Of a stretch of 64,000 nucleotides of DNA, positions 8,456 through 16,954 are shown piece by piece. Position 1 is the first letter of the stretch; each line of letters opens with the position of its first letter. A program made the translations under genes and the position numbers. Location: contig NZ_JANTOO010000001.1 in assembly GCF_024753545.1 (NCBI RefSeq), forward strand, positions 1 through 64,000. Direction: 5' to 3'. Source of the DNA: Lysinibacillus pinottii (GTDB taxonomy: Bacteria > Bacillota > Bacilli > Bacillales_A > Planococcaceae). The notes under the pieces are model-generated. The model saw nothing but the letters and a program-made list of their open reading frames with translations. It made no database searches and was not told the DNA's origin.

Positions 8456-9160
8456 GTGAACATAGAAAGATTGAATTCAAAAGAAGATTTATATGCACGA
8501 GCCGTTGCCATCATTGCGGCTGCTAAAAATAATGGGTCCACAACGTTCGGGCTAGCTACTGGTGGAACGATGGAACCGTTGTATGCTAAAATCTGTAAAA
8601 CAGATATTGATTTTTCGAATTGCATCAGCTTTAATTTGGATGAATATGTAGGGCTTGAAGCTAACCATGAGCAAAGCTATGCCTATTACATGCATCAGCA
8701 TTTATTTCACGAAAAACCATTCCAAGCTTCTTATTTACCAAATGGCTTAGCGACGAATCCTTTAGAGGAAGCAGCTCGCTATGAAGCGCTATTACAACAA
8801 CATTCCTTAGACTTTCAATTGCTTGGTATCGGACAAAATGGCCATATTGGCTTCAATGAACCAGGTACATCATTTGAGTCCTTGACACATCTTGTAACAT
8901 TGGAAGAATCGACTCGTCAAGCCAATGCTCGCTTCTTTTCATCGATTAATGAAGTGCCCACGCAAGCGTTCACTATGGGGATTCAATCTATTATGCGTGC
9001 AAAATGCATTTTGTTAATTGCAGTGGGAGAAACTAAGCGTGAAGTATTAGAGCGTGTGCTGGCCTCTGATTATACAGAGGAAATTCCAGCAAGTGCTTTA
9101 ACCAAACATCCAAATGTCATCATTTTAACAGATTTACAAGTAGAGGAGAATAAATCATGA
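8456..9160 (+). CDS. nagB: glucosamine-6-phosphate deaminase
   Basis: Converts GlcN-6-P to fructose-6-phosphate and ammonia. Family signatures are visible: GLATGGTMEPLY (phosphate loop), FNLDEYVGL with the catalytic Asp, LGIGQNGHIGFNEPG with the catalytic His, and TMGIQSIMRA. An upstream in-frame ATG at 8387 overlaps the SIS gene and lacks a ribosome site; GTG 8456 lies seven bases after a strong AAAGGAGG, giving 234 aa, the size usual for Gram-positive NagB (GTG 8453 is the alternative). The stop overlaps the ptsH start (ATGA). It lacks the C-terminal extension seen in the E. coli allosteric enzyme. Confidence 0.93.
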   Translation: MNIERLNSKEDLYARAVAIIAAAKNNGSTTFGLATGGTMEPLYAKICKTDIDFSNCISFNLDEYVGLEANHEQSYAYYMHQHLFHEKPFQASYLPNGLATNPLEEAARYEALLQQHSLDFQLLGIGQNGHIGFNEPGTSFESLTHLVTLEESTRQANARFFSSINEVPTQAFTMGIQSIMRAKCILLIAVGETKREVLERVLASDYTEEIPASALTKHPNVIILTDLQVEENKS

Positions 9161-9423
9161 AAACACAACAATTTACAGTAATCGATCCGTTAGGAATTCA
9201 TGCACGTCCAGCAAGCCAGCTTGTGGCAAAAGCTACACCATTCGCTTCCGCAATTGAAGTGCGTACTGAAGAAAAAGCAGCGAATTTAAAATCTATTCTT
9301 GGCGTAATGGGATTAGCTTTAAAGCAAGGTTCTCAATTTACACTATATGTAGAGGGGGAAGACGAAGATCAAGCATTTGAGGCATTAGCAACATTACTGA
9401 CAGAAATGGGGCTTGCACAATGA
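9157..9423 (+). CDS. ptsH: phosphocarrier protein HPr
   Basis: An 88-aa HPr that passes phosphate from Enzyme I to EIIA. His15 in GIHARPAS is the phosphorylation site, and Ser46 in NLKSILGVMGL is the site used by HPr kinase for CcpA-dependent repression, so the regulatory form typical of Firmicutes is kept. It overlaps nagB by 4 nt and ptsI by 4 nt (both ATGA), so it is translationally coupled. The general PTS genes therefore seem to be made mainly as part of the nag operon rather than from a ptsGHI or ptsHI locus of their own, as reported for L. sphaericus. Confidence 0.95.
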   Translation: MKTQQFTVIDPLGIHARPASQLVAKATPFASAIEVRTEEKAANLKSILGVMGLALKQGSQFTLYVEGEDEDQAFEALATLLTEMGLAQ

Positions 9424-11132
9424 CACATCTCGCTGGTATTGCCGCTTCAGACGGCATTGCCATTGCTAAAGCGTATCGGTTTGTACAGCCGAATTTAACA
9501 TTTAGCCAAACAACGGTTCAAGATGTTCAGGCGGAGCAGCAACGTTTAGCCGCTGCCCTTGCCAAAACGGAGCAAGAGCTAGAGGCCATCAAACAGCAAA
9601 CATTAAAAAAATTCAGTGCCGAGGAAGCAGCCATCTTTGAAGCGCATTTATTAGTGGTGAAGGACCCAGAATTAATTGGGCCTATCAATCAAAAAATAGC
9701 TGATGAAGGAGTCAATGCAGAATTTGCCTTACATGAAGTTTCATCAATGTTTGTGGCGTTATTTGAAAGTATGGATGATGAATACATGAGTGCACGTGCT
9801 TCAGATATTAAAGATGTGACCAACCGCATTTTAGCACATTTACTCGGTGTACATATTCCTAACCCAAGTAGTATTAGTGAACAGGTGATTATTGTAGCTA
9901 ATGATTTGACTCCTTCAGAGACAGCTCAATTGGATCGTAACTTTGTCCTAGGCTTTATTACGGATATTGGGGGGCGCACCTCTCATTCAGCCATTATGGC
10001 ACGTTCATTAGAGATTCCAGCAGTAGTTGGAACTGGTGTAGCAACGACTACGATTCAAGATGGAGATATATTAATCGTGGATGGTTTATCCGGTCAAGTG
10101 TTTGTCAATCCAACGGCTGATGTGATCGTTAGCTATCAAGAAAAAGCCCAAAGCTATCATACTCAACAAGCGGAATGGTCGACCTTAGTAAACGAACAAA
10201 CGGTGTCCAAAGACGGTGTACATGTAGAGCTAGCCGCTAATATTGGCTCTCCAGGCGATTTGGAGGGCGTATTGCGCCATGGGGCTGAAGGAATTGGCCT
10301 ATATCGTACAGAGTTTTTATATATGGGCAGAGAAAACCTGCCATCTGAGGATGAGCAATTTACGGCTTATCAAACGGTTCTTGAGGGAATGCAGGGGAAG
10401 CCAGTAGTCATTCGCACACTAGATATTGGTGGAGACAAACATTTGCCCTATCTACCGCTACAGGAGGAAATGAATCCATTCCTTGGTCATCGTGCCATTC
10501 GTCTATGCTTAGAGCAACAGGAATTATTCCGTACGCAATTGCGCGCTCTACTGCGAGCATCTGTATATGGAAACCTCAAAATTATGTTCCCGATGATAGC
10601 GACTATTCAAGAGTTCCGTGATGCCAAAGCGATTTTGTTAGAAGAGCAAGAAAAGCTAAAAGCAGCGGGGGAGGAAGTAAGTGCTGACATTGAAATTGGT
10701 ATGATGGTTGAAATTCCTGCTACAGCAGTGATGGCTGATGTTTTTGCGAAGGAAGTGGACTTTTTCTCCATTGGAACGAATGATTTAATTCAATATACAA
10801 TGGCTGCAGATCGTATGAATGAAAAAGTATCTTATTTATATCAGCCTTATAATCCAGCTATTTTACGCTTGATTCAAATGGTCATTCATGCCGCCCATCA
10901 AGAACAGAAATGGGTAGGGATGTGCGGAGAGATGGCAGGCGACGAGCTAGCAGTTCCTTTATTGCTTGGCTTAGGCTTAGATGAATTTTCAATGAGCGCA
11001 ACATCCATTTTGAAAACACGCTCTTTATTGAAGCGCCTGTCTGTTAAGGACATGCAAGCTTTAGCGACTGAGGCGTTACAAGTAGCAACAGCTGAAGAGG
11101 TTATGGAAAAAGTAAAGCAAGCGGTGAAATAA
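9420..11132 (+). CDS. ptsI: PTS Enzyme I (phosphoenolpyruvate-protein phosphotransferase)
   Basis: A 570-aa Enzyme I that takes phosphate from PEP and hands it to HPr. The phosphohistidine is His189 in GGRTSHSAIMARS. The PEP-binding barrel follows with RTEFLYMGRE, RTLDIGGDKHLPYLPL, GHRAIRLCLE, MFPMIATIQE and FSIGTNDLIQYTMAADR, and the C-terminal catalytic Cys lies in WVGMCGEMAGD. The length matches the family (about 570-575). ATG 9420 overlaps the ptsH stop. It is the last gene of the nag operon and is followed by a terminator. Confidence 0.96.
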   Translation: MTHLAGIAASDGIAIAKAYRFVQPNLTFSQTTVQDVQAEQQRLAAALAKTEQELEAIKQQTLKKFSAEEAAIFEAHLLVVKDPELIGPINQKIADEGVNAEFALHEVSSMFVALFESMDDEYMSARASDIKDVTNRILAHLLGVHIPNPSSISEQVIIVANDLTPSETAQLDRNFVLGFITDIGGRTSHSAIMARSLEIPAVVGTGVATTTIQDGDILIVDGLSGQVFVNPTADVIVSYQEKAQSYHTQQAEWSTLVNEQTVSKDGVHVELAANIGSPGDLEGVLRHGAEGIGLYRTEFLYMGRENLPSEDEQFTAYQTVLEGMQGKPVVIRTLDIGGDKHLPYLPLQEEMNPFLGHRAIRLCLEQQELFRTQLRALLRASVYGNLKIMFPMIATIQEFRDAKAILLEEQEKLKAAGEEVSADIEIGMMVEIPATAVMADVFAKEVDFFSIGTNDLIQYTMAADRMNEKVSYLYQPYNPAILRLIQMVIHAAHQEQKWVGMCGEMAGDELAVPLLLGLGLDEFSMSATSILKTRSLLKRLSVKDMQALATEALQVATAEEVMEKVKQAVK

Positions 11133-11165
11133 CTTTTCTATTAGCTACACGTGGTAAATGGTTCA

Positions 11166-11218
11166 GGCTGTAGATGAGCTCAAAAAAATGTTGAGTTGTC
11201 TACAGTCTTTTTTCTTTT
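11166..11218 (+). terminator. terminator of nag-ptsHI operon
   Basis: GGCTGTAGA (11166-11174) pairs with TCTACAGTC (11199-11207), with an inner CTCAA/TTGAG stem, then a T-rich tail to 11218. It is built like the hairpin at 12-56, a copy of the GACTGTAGAC terminator family. Confidence 0.85.
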
Positions 11219-11285
11219 TCACAGCAAAACCCGATTTTTTTGCCATGACATAAAATCATCTCCTCCATACGTGTGCTTGGAGATA

Positions 11286-11319
11286 AAAAAGTAGTTGAAG
11301 TGCTCTTCAACTACTTTTT
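11286..11319 (-). terminator. intrinsic terminator of spo0M
   Basis: Perfect 15-bp arms 11286-11300 and 11305-11319 with a 4-nt loop. The arms end in A/T runs, so it can work on either strand; the spo0M stop lies 8 nt away at 11327. Confidence 0.85.
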
Positions 11320-11326
11320 ATTGAAT

Positions 11327-12094
11327 TTATATATGCTTTGAAATAAGTTGTTGAAGCTTTTCTGGAAGCGTCGGTAGATCATGCATCGTAATCGTTGTTC
11401 GAACGTAGCTTTCATCCATCTCTAGAGCCTCTGCGAAGAAGCTTCCAATCCCTCTTACTTTGCGGTCAATTTGTAATAGAATTTCTGCAGAGTGATTGGA
11501 CTGCGAGAGGAAAACTATTTCAAGTTCATCTAGATGTCCTCTAAAGGAACCTGTTGGTACAAATTCAAACTCCTGTACAAATGGATAATATCCACGGAAG
11601 CGTGCTGGGGCTTGTTCACATTCTGCTTCTCGTAAACGAAAACCTAATTGCCCTATAGCGTCAAGTATATGTGATGCGAGGCTTGTTGGCTCTACACGAA
11701 TATAATCTTTATCACTTGGGTCTACGGCATTTTTAATATCAAGTCCAGTTTGAATCCAAACTTGCGTTTTGCCCGCACTAATGGGTGTTTCAAAGGGCAG
11801 TGTCAATGAAATGGGAATGACCTTCTCTTCACTAGCTGCTAGTGTAAAAGGCTCTGTCACTTTGACTTTTTGTAGAGTGGCCACCTCTGTATGTTTATGA
11901 TCATTGGACTCTCGTATATATGTCGTATTTATAGATAAATAGATAGAATCCACTTGTTGTTCAACTTGACCACCACGCACGATGATTTCACCTCGCATGA
12001 CTTCTCCAGCTCGATAAGTATCCTTTTCCAACCTTGTATCAACTGTTGCTGAACCTATTCCAAAACTTGCTAGTGCTTTATGAAAAAAAGACAT
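11327..12094 (-). CDS. spo0M: sporulation-control protein Spo0M
   Basis: A 255-aa cytoplasmic protein of the Spo0M family (arrestin-like beta fold; 258 aa in B. subtilis). Recognisable pieces are the N-terminal MSFFHKALASFGIGSATVDT, VRGGQVEQQVDSIYL, and the region PVREFEF-like FVQEFEFVPTG. ATG 12094 is chosen because AGGAGG lies 8 bases upstream; the longer frame to 12157 has no ribosome site. In B. subtilis it affects sporulation stage 0 and cell-surface physiology. A SigW-type promoter (12131-12156) precedes it, in line with the B. subtilis gene being counted in the SigW regulon. Confidence 0.9.
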   Translation of the reverse strand: MSFFHKALASFGIGSATVDTRLEKDTYRAGEVMRGEIIVRGGQVEQQVDSIYLSINTTYIRESNDHKHTEVATLQKVKVTEPFTLAASEEKVIPISLTLPFETPISAGKTQVWIQTGLDIKNAVDPSDKDYIRVEPTSLASHILDAIGQLGFRLREAECEQAPARFRGYYPFVQEFEFVPTGSFRGHLDELEIVFLSQSNHSAEILLQIDRKVRGIGSFFAEALEMDESYVRTTITMHDLPTLPEKLQQLISKHI

Positions 12095-12130
12095 TCTTAC
12101 ATTCCTCCTACTGACATTGTTAGATATACA

Positions 12131-12156
12131 TACGCACAGTTTGAAAAAAGGTTTCA
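12131..12156 (-). promoter_or_regulatory. SigW-type ECF promoter of spo0M
   Basis: On the minus strand TGAAAC (12151-12156) and CGTA (12131-12134) are separated by exactly 16 bases, the SigW consensus. The distance to the spo0M start is 37 bases. This suggests induction by envelope stress. Confidence 0.75.
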
Positions 12157-12314
12157 AGACTCATAAATTTTTCGCCATACTCATTGGAAATCGAAAGAGG
12201 GATGGCGATAGCACGAGCAATGAAACCATATCTAGTATCGCTCTCCCGGTGTGGATTCGTATGATAGCGTCTACCAACAAAAAGACATACTTTGATCACA
12301 TCATAGTTTTCTCA

Positions 12315-12343
12315 AAACGGTGTGTTCGATTTCTGCACCGTTT
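12315..12343. repeat. inverted repeat upstream of DsbD-like gene
   Basis: AAACGGTG (12315-12322) and CACCGTTT (12336-12343) form perfect 8-bp arms around a 13-nt spacer. It lies 75 bases before the 12418 gene in an otherwise featureless stretch (12157-12417), and could be an operator or a weak hairpin. The 86-codon plus-strand frame across this stretch has no ribosome site and was not accepted. Confidence 0.35.
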
Positions 12344-12417
12344 ATTCATATTTAACCTTTATACTAGTTTTGGCTAGTTTTAAAGCTGAAATGATGAACA
12401 GATAGAGGGTGTTTCAA

Positions 12418-13149
12418 TTGTATAGTTTTTTGTCAGCGATTAGTCAATTTATGAGTGAGCCAATCAACCAATTTTTAAATGCCTATGAGCATTCAGCTTG
12501 GGCTATGGCGCTTCTTTTAGGTCTCATAGGGGCACTAGCTCCCTGCCAAATAACCGGTAATATGAGTGCGATTACATTTTATGGAAATAGGACGCTTCAA
12601 ATGAAAAATAATTGGCAGGATATTCTGTTTTTTATTTTTGGAAAAGTAGTTGTTTTTAGCGGACTTGGTTTTTTAGCATGGTTATTTGGACAATCGTTTG
12701 AAACTAAAATGACATTGTATTTCCCCATTTTTCGTCAGGCCATTGGACCAATTATGATACTGACAGGGCTCGTTTTATTAGGTTTATTAAAGCTAAAATT
12801 TTTAAATCGCCTATCGAATCTTATTCCTCCTGTTATGAAAGGGGGCAAATTAGGTTCCTTTTTAATGGGGGCTAGTTTCTCTATTGCCTTTTGTCCAACC
12901 ATGTTTGTGCTGTTTTTTGTATGGCTAATGCCCATTGTGACAGGCACTTCCTATGGGTTTATCTTACCGAGTATTTTTGGGGTTGCCACTTCTGTACCAC
13001 TACTTATCATGCTTCTCTTCATTTATCTTTTCGATGCTAAGCGTCTCATTTTACGAAGAAGCATGAAGATGGGGAGAGTTATTCAATTAATGGCAGGCAT
13101 ATTGTTACTATTACTAGGTATAATGGACACCATTACATATTGGGGATAA
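12418..13149 (+). CDS. DsbD/CcdA-like transmembrane thiol or metal transporter
   Basis: A 243-aa protein with six to seven membrane segments, of the cytochrome-biogenesis DsbD/CcdA superfamily (DsbD_2/SafE-like branch). The paired cysteines are in GALAPCQITGN near residue 40 and AFCPTMFVLF near residue 160, the positions of the redox pair in CcdA. TTG 12418 is favoured because AGAGGG lies 8 bases upstream; GTG 12409 falls within that site. It sits 31 bases before a CcdA homologue and upstream of a multicopper oxidase. The likely role is moving reducing equivalents (or copper) across the membrane for that module; the substrate is inference. Confidence 0.75.
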   Translation: MYSFLSAISQFMSEPINQFLNAYEHSAWAMALLLGLIGALAPCQITGNMSAITFYGNRTLQMKNNWQDILFFIFGKVVVFSGLGFLAWLFGQSFETKMTLYFPIFRQAIGPIMILTGLVLLGLLKLKFLNRLSNLIPPVMKGGKLGSFLMGASFSIAFCPTMFVLFFVWLMPIVTGTSYGFILPSIFGVATSVPLLIMLLFIYLFDAKRLILRRSMKMGRVIQLMAGILLLLLGIMDTITYWG

Positions 13150-13180
13150 CTTAACTTGTAAGATGTAAGGAGCGAACAAA

Positions 13181-13891
13181 ATGAATCCAGATATGAATCT
13201 TTTTTTAGCCTTTGGCGCAGGGTTTTTAAACTTTATTTCGCCTTGCACCTTACCGCTCTATCCAGCTTTTATTTCTTATATTACAGGAATGTCATTGGAT
13301 GAGCTTCAGGGAGACAATAAAAAATTAAGAACGATTGGTATGTTGCATACACTATTCTTTTTAATTGGATTTTCTGTGATTTTTATTTTCTTAGGCTATG
13401 GCTCATCTGTTGTGGGGTGGTTTTTCTTCCAGTACCAAGATGTTTTGCGACAGGTTGGGGCTATATTAATTGTGCTGTTTGGTTTAATTATTATAGGTGC
13501 TTTATCCCCGAAATTTTTAATGCAAGAAAAACGTCTTTCCTTTAAAAATCGTCCCACAGGCTATTTGGGCTCTTTTTTTATTGGTCTTGCCTTTGCAGCG
13601 GGCTGGACGCCCTGTACAGGCCCAATTACGGGGGCAGTTTTTATGATGGCTTCCCAGCATCCAGGGATGGGTATGTTTTACATGATCGCCTATGTGTTAG
13701 GGTTCGCCATCCCATTTTTCCTTCTATCACAATTTGTCACGAAATTCGCATGGATACGAAAGTATAGTCACATGATCACAAAAGTGGGTGGCTATTTTAT
13801 GATTGTGCTAGGCATTATTCTATTTTTCGATGGTTTAACAAGAATCATCATTTGGCTAAGCCCCTTGTTCGATGGTTTTTCAGGATTTTAA
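13181..13891 (+). CDS. ccdA: cytochrome c biogenesis protein CcdA
   Basis: A 236-aa, six-segment membrane protein of the CcdA family, which carries electrons from cytoplasmic thioredoxin to extracellular thiol proteins. The two redox cysteines are in NFISPCTLPLYP (Cys23) and AAGWTPCTGPITG (about Cys146), both with the Pro next to Cys that marks the family. AAGGAGCG precedes ATG 13181. It is the second gene of a likely three-gene operon. Neighbours suggest a service role for the multicopper oxidase or copper proteins rather than, or besides, cytochrome c maturation; no resA or ccs genes are present here. Confidence 0.85.
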   Translation: MNPDMNLFLAFGAGFLNFISPCTLPLYPAFISYITGMSLDELQGDNKKLRTIGMLHTLFFLIGFSVIFIFLGYGSSVVGWFFFQYQDVLRQVGAILIVLFGLIIIGALSPKFLMQEKRLSFKNRPTGYLGSFFIGLAFAAGWTPCTGPITGAVFMMASQHPGMGMFYMIAYVLGFAIPFFLLSQFVTKFAWIRKYSHMITKVGGYFMIVLGIILFFDGLTRIIIWLSPLFDGFSGF

Positions 13892-13958
13892 CGACCTTCA
13901 TCATTTCTCCATACTTCTTTGTTACATTCGTTTTGTTGTAACAAAAGGAGGAAAATAG

Positions 13959-15440
13959 ATGAAATCTAAAGTATGGTTTTCATTACTGACGCTATTGATT
14001 TTACTAATAGGCGGGTGTAGTACTAGTAAAACAGCTGACGAATTATCTACTAAACCAATGAACAAGGCTCATGAGGGAATGGATAGGACAAATGGTCATA
14101 TGAGTCATACAAATCCCTTACAGCTTGCACCTTCTACAGGAGAAAATGAGTTGGTCATCCCACCTTTACTAGAACCAGATGGAGATAATCCAGCTCACTA
14201 TTCAATTGTCGCACAAGAAGGGACAACAGAGTTTTATCAAGGGGTTCAAACAGAAACCTATGGCTATAACGGGTCCTTTTTAGGGCCGGTGATACGGATT
14301 CAATCGGGACAAACTGTGCAATTTTCAACAACAAATGAAATGAGCAAAGAGACAACATTTCATTGGCATGGTTTAGAAATACCAGGTGAGGGGGATGGTG
14401 GCCCTCATGAACGAATAGAACCTGGTCAATCGAAGCAGCTGACTTTTAATATCCGCCAGCAAGCAGCTACTTTGTGGTTTCATCCTCACCCAGAAGGACA
14501 GACGGCTGAGCAGGTATATAAAGGACTAGCTGGGCTCATTTATGTGGAGGATGAAAATTCACAGCGTTTAGGATTACCTCATGAATATGGCGTGAATGAT
14601 ATTCCGTTAATCTTTCAGGACCGCCAGTTTGATGATCAACAGCAATTGAACTACCAGCAATTCAAAAATAATGATGGGACAATTGGTGATACATTACTCA
14701 TCAATGGTACGCTCAATCCGAAGCTTCATGTCCGCCAAGAGCCTGTTCGACTTCGATTAGTGAACGGCTCCAATGCTCGGAATTTCACTTTTAAGCTTAG
14801 TACAAATGAGAATTTTCAACAAATCGCCACAGATGGAGGATTTTTAAATAGCCCTGTTCCACTAAATAAACTGACCTTAACACCAGGTGAACGTGCTGAA
14901 ATTATCATCGATTTTTCCAAGCTACGTTCTTCCAATGATTTATCATTGATAAATGAAGAAGGTGTAGTCCTGTTACCGTTTACGATCACAAATGAACGCA
15001 CTACTCCACAGAAGATGCAGGATGTATTTAATCAATTCTCTACAACTAGTGAAGAACAACAATTACCTGTATCTAAACGTATAGAGCTATTTGGTATGGG
15101 GACGATGGTAACGATTAATGGCAAGCAATTTGATAAGAATAGAATTGATTTTGTTCAACAGCAGGGAGTGACAGAAATTTGGGAAATTTACAATAAACCT
15201 GATATGATGGGAGGCATGACCCATCCGTTTCATATACACGGCACGCAATTTAAAATTGTATCCATTAATGGTCAGGCGCCACCGCCCAATGAACAGGGCT
15301 GGAAGGATACGGTGTCCATTGAACCAGGTGAGTCAGTTAAATTAGCAGTGAAGTTTCAAGATAAGGGCATCTATATGTTCCATTGTCATTTATTGGAGCA
15401 TGAAGATAATGGTATGATGGGACAAGTAAAGGTAGAATAG
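13959..15440 (+). CDS. lipoprotein multicopper oxidase
   Basis: A 493-aa exported copper oxidase. The N-terminal signal ends in a lipobox, LIGGCSTS (Cys20), so it is membrane-anchored outside. It is followed by a Met/His-rich linker (residues about 45-60). Type 1/2/3 copper motifs are complete: FHWHGLEIPG, LWFHPHPEGQT, HPFHIHGTQF and MFHCHLLEHEDNGMM. A three-cupredoxin layout resembles CueO/CotA-like oxidases. AAAGGAGGA precedes ATG 13959. It follows two DsbD/CcdA genes. A role in Cu(I) oxidation and copper tolerance, or in oxidising manganese or phenols, is plausible; the substrate cannot be told from sequence. Confidence 0.9.
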   Translation: MKSKVWFSLLTLLILLIGGCSTSKTADELSTKPMNKAHEGMDRTNGHMSHTNPLQLAPSTGENELVIPPLLEPDGDNPAHYSIVAQEGTTEFYQGVQTETYGYNGSFLGPVIRIQSGQTVQFSTTNEMSKETTFHWHGLEIPGEGDGGPHERIEPGQSKQLTFNIRQQAATLWFHPHPEGQTAEQVYKGLAGLIYVEDENSQRLGLPHEYGVNDIPLIFQDRQFDDQQQLNYQQFKNNDGTIGDTLLINGTLNPKLHVRQEPVRLRLVNGSNARNFTFKLSTNENFQQIATDGGFLNSPVPLNKLTLTPGERAEIIIDFSKLRSSNDLSLINEEGVVLLPFTITNERTTPQKMQDVFNQFSTTSEEQQLPVSKRIELFGMGTMVTINGKQFDKNRIDFVQQQGVTEIWEIYNKPDMMGGMTHPFHIHGTQFKIVSINGQAPPPNEQGWKDTVSIEPGESVKLAVKFQDKGIYMFHCHLLEHEDNGMMGQVKVE

Positions 15441-15456
15441 AAATTTTTGGTGGATA

Positions 15457-15490
15457 AAAAGGTAGCTGATTTTTAATCAGCTACCTTTTG
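15457..15490. terminator. bidirectional terminator
   Basis: 14-bp perfect arms, 15457-15470 and 15476-15489, with a 5-nt loop between the convergent multicopper oxidase and nhaC genes. The arms end in A4/T4. Confidence 0.8.
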
Positions 15491-16873
15491 TTATTGCTCA
15501 AGCTTTGTTAATGTTTTGCCACTCCAGCCAAAAATAACGGTTAGAATCGGGCCGAGTAAACAGAAGAAGGTGAAAGGTAGATAATCCAGTGTGGAAATTC
15601 CGAGGACACTTGTGATGAAAATACCACAGACACTCCAAGGGACAAGTGGATTGACAACCGTTCCAGCATCCTCCATGACACGAGATAGGTTTTTAGGAGC
15701 TAGGCCAACCTTCGCAAATTGAGCTTTAAATGCTTCACCAGTTAACAGGATAGATAAATACTGCTCACCGATTAATGTATTGATGCCAATGCCAGTAATC
15801 GCCGCGCCTGTAATAACTGAGCCAGCACTTTTTAATAAGCTTTCAACCTTGGCTAAAATACTTTGTATGATACCAAGTGTGAATAAGAGGCCACCCATTG
15901 TTAAGGCCAGTAGTACAAGTGCAATTGTAAATAGCATGCTATTCATGCCACCGCGTGTCAGTAAGGCATCTACATCCTTATTACCAGAGTGAGAGACATA
16001 GCCATCAAATAAAATTTTGAAGACGTCTGAAGCAGGTAGGGGGTCCAGTGTATAAGATAGACCCACTCCAAGAATTGAGACAACCGCTAATGTAATAACG
16101 GCAGGAGCTTTATAGAATGTCATAATAACAAGGACAACTATTGGCAATAATGTATACCAATGAATAAGTCCTGTAGACAGCAATCCTTCTTTAAATTGCT
16201 CAACCGTATCAAAAGATGTTGCTTCACCTGTTGGTGATAAAATGGCGTATAGTACGAATGAAATCAGGAAAGCAGGGATTGTTGTCCAGCCCATATTTTT
16301 AATATGTTCAAATAGATCTACACCGACTGTTCCTGAAGCAAGATTGGTTGTATCGGATAAGGGTGACATTTTATCACCAAAAAAGGCGCCAGAAACAATT
16401 GCACCAGCAGTTATTGTTAACGAAATGTCCATGGCACCTGCGATACCCATAAATGCCACACCGACAGTTGCCACGGTTGTTAACGAACTACCAACAGAAA
16501 TACCTACAATGCTACAAATTAAAAAAACGATGGCAAAGAAAAAGTTTGGTGAAACGGTCAAAAAACCATAGTAGATGAGCGTTGGGATTGTTCCACCCAT
16601 AATCCAGCTCGAAATTAAAATACCAATAAAGAAGAAAATGAAAACAGCGCCCAATCCAGCACTAGCACCAGCAATCATCCCACCTTCTAAATCGCGAAAG
16701 GAAACTCTTTTTAACAATCCATAGGCTAGTAAAAGTGAAATAACCAGAAATATTGGGATATGGGGTGTTGCTTTTAAATACCCAATACTAAAAGCCATTG
16801 TGGCAATAATTAAAAGTATAACGAAGCTTGCCTCAATAAATCGAGGGTTGCTTTTAGCTTCAATTCGAAACAT
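15491..16873 (-). CDS. nhaC: Na+/H+ antiporter NhaC family
   Basis: A 460-aa membrane protein with about 11-12 hydrophobic segments, exchanging cytoplasmic Na+ (or malate/lactate in some relatives) for H+. NhaC-type motifs include GISVGSSLTTVATVGVAF, SGAFFGDKMSPLSDTTNLASG and the late VPWSVCGIFI stretch. The start at 16873 follows GTAGGAGG. It is monocistronic, with its own sigma-A promoter (16927-16954) and a shared terminator. Within the family, specificity ranges from Na+/H+ to malate/lactate antiport (MleN), and this cannot be settled here. Confidence 0.88.
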   Translation of the reverse strand: MFRIEAKSNPRFIEASFVILLIIATMAFSIGYLKATPHIPIFLVISLLLAYGLLKRVSFRDLEGGMIAGASAGLGAVFIFFFIGILISSWIMGGTIPTLIYYGFLTVSPNFFFAIVFLICSIVGISVGSSLTTVATVGVAFMGIAGAMDISLTITAGAIVSGAFFGDKMSPLSDTTNLASGTVGVDLFEHIKNMGWTTIPAFLISFVLYAILSPTGEATSFDTVEQFKEGLLSTGLIHWYTLLPIVVLVIMTFYKAPAVITLAVVSILGVGLSYTLDPLPASDVFKILFDGYVSHSGNKDVDALLTRGGMNSMLFTIALVLLALTMGGLLFTLGIIQSILAKVESLLKSAGSVITGAAITGIGINTLIGEQYLSILLTGEAFKAQFAKVGLAPKNLSRVMEDAGTVVNPLVPWSVCGIFITSVLGISTLDYLPFTFFCLLGPILTVIFGWSGKTLTKLEQ

Positions 16874-16926
16874 ATGTAACCTCCTACTAAATACTTCTTC
16901 GCTTCAATGCGGTGAAGCCCAAAAGT

Positions 16927-16954
16927 ATTATAGCACGCTAATATTTTTTGTCAA
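16927..16954 (-). promoter_or_regulatory. sigma-A promoter of nhaC
   Basis: Minus strand TTGACA (16949-16954), 16-bp spacer, TATAAT (16927-16932): full consensus in both boxes, 54 bases before the nhaC start. Confidence 0.85.

Noticed and set aside
12117..12377. 86-codon plus-strand frame between spo0M and the DsbD-like gene
   Set aside because: No ribosome site, overlaps the spo0M promoter, and the composition looks non-coding.
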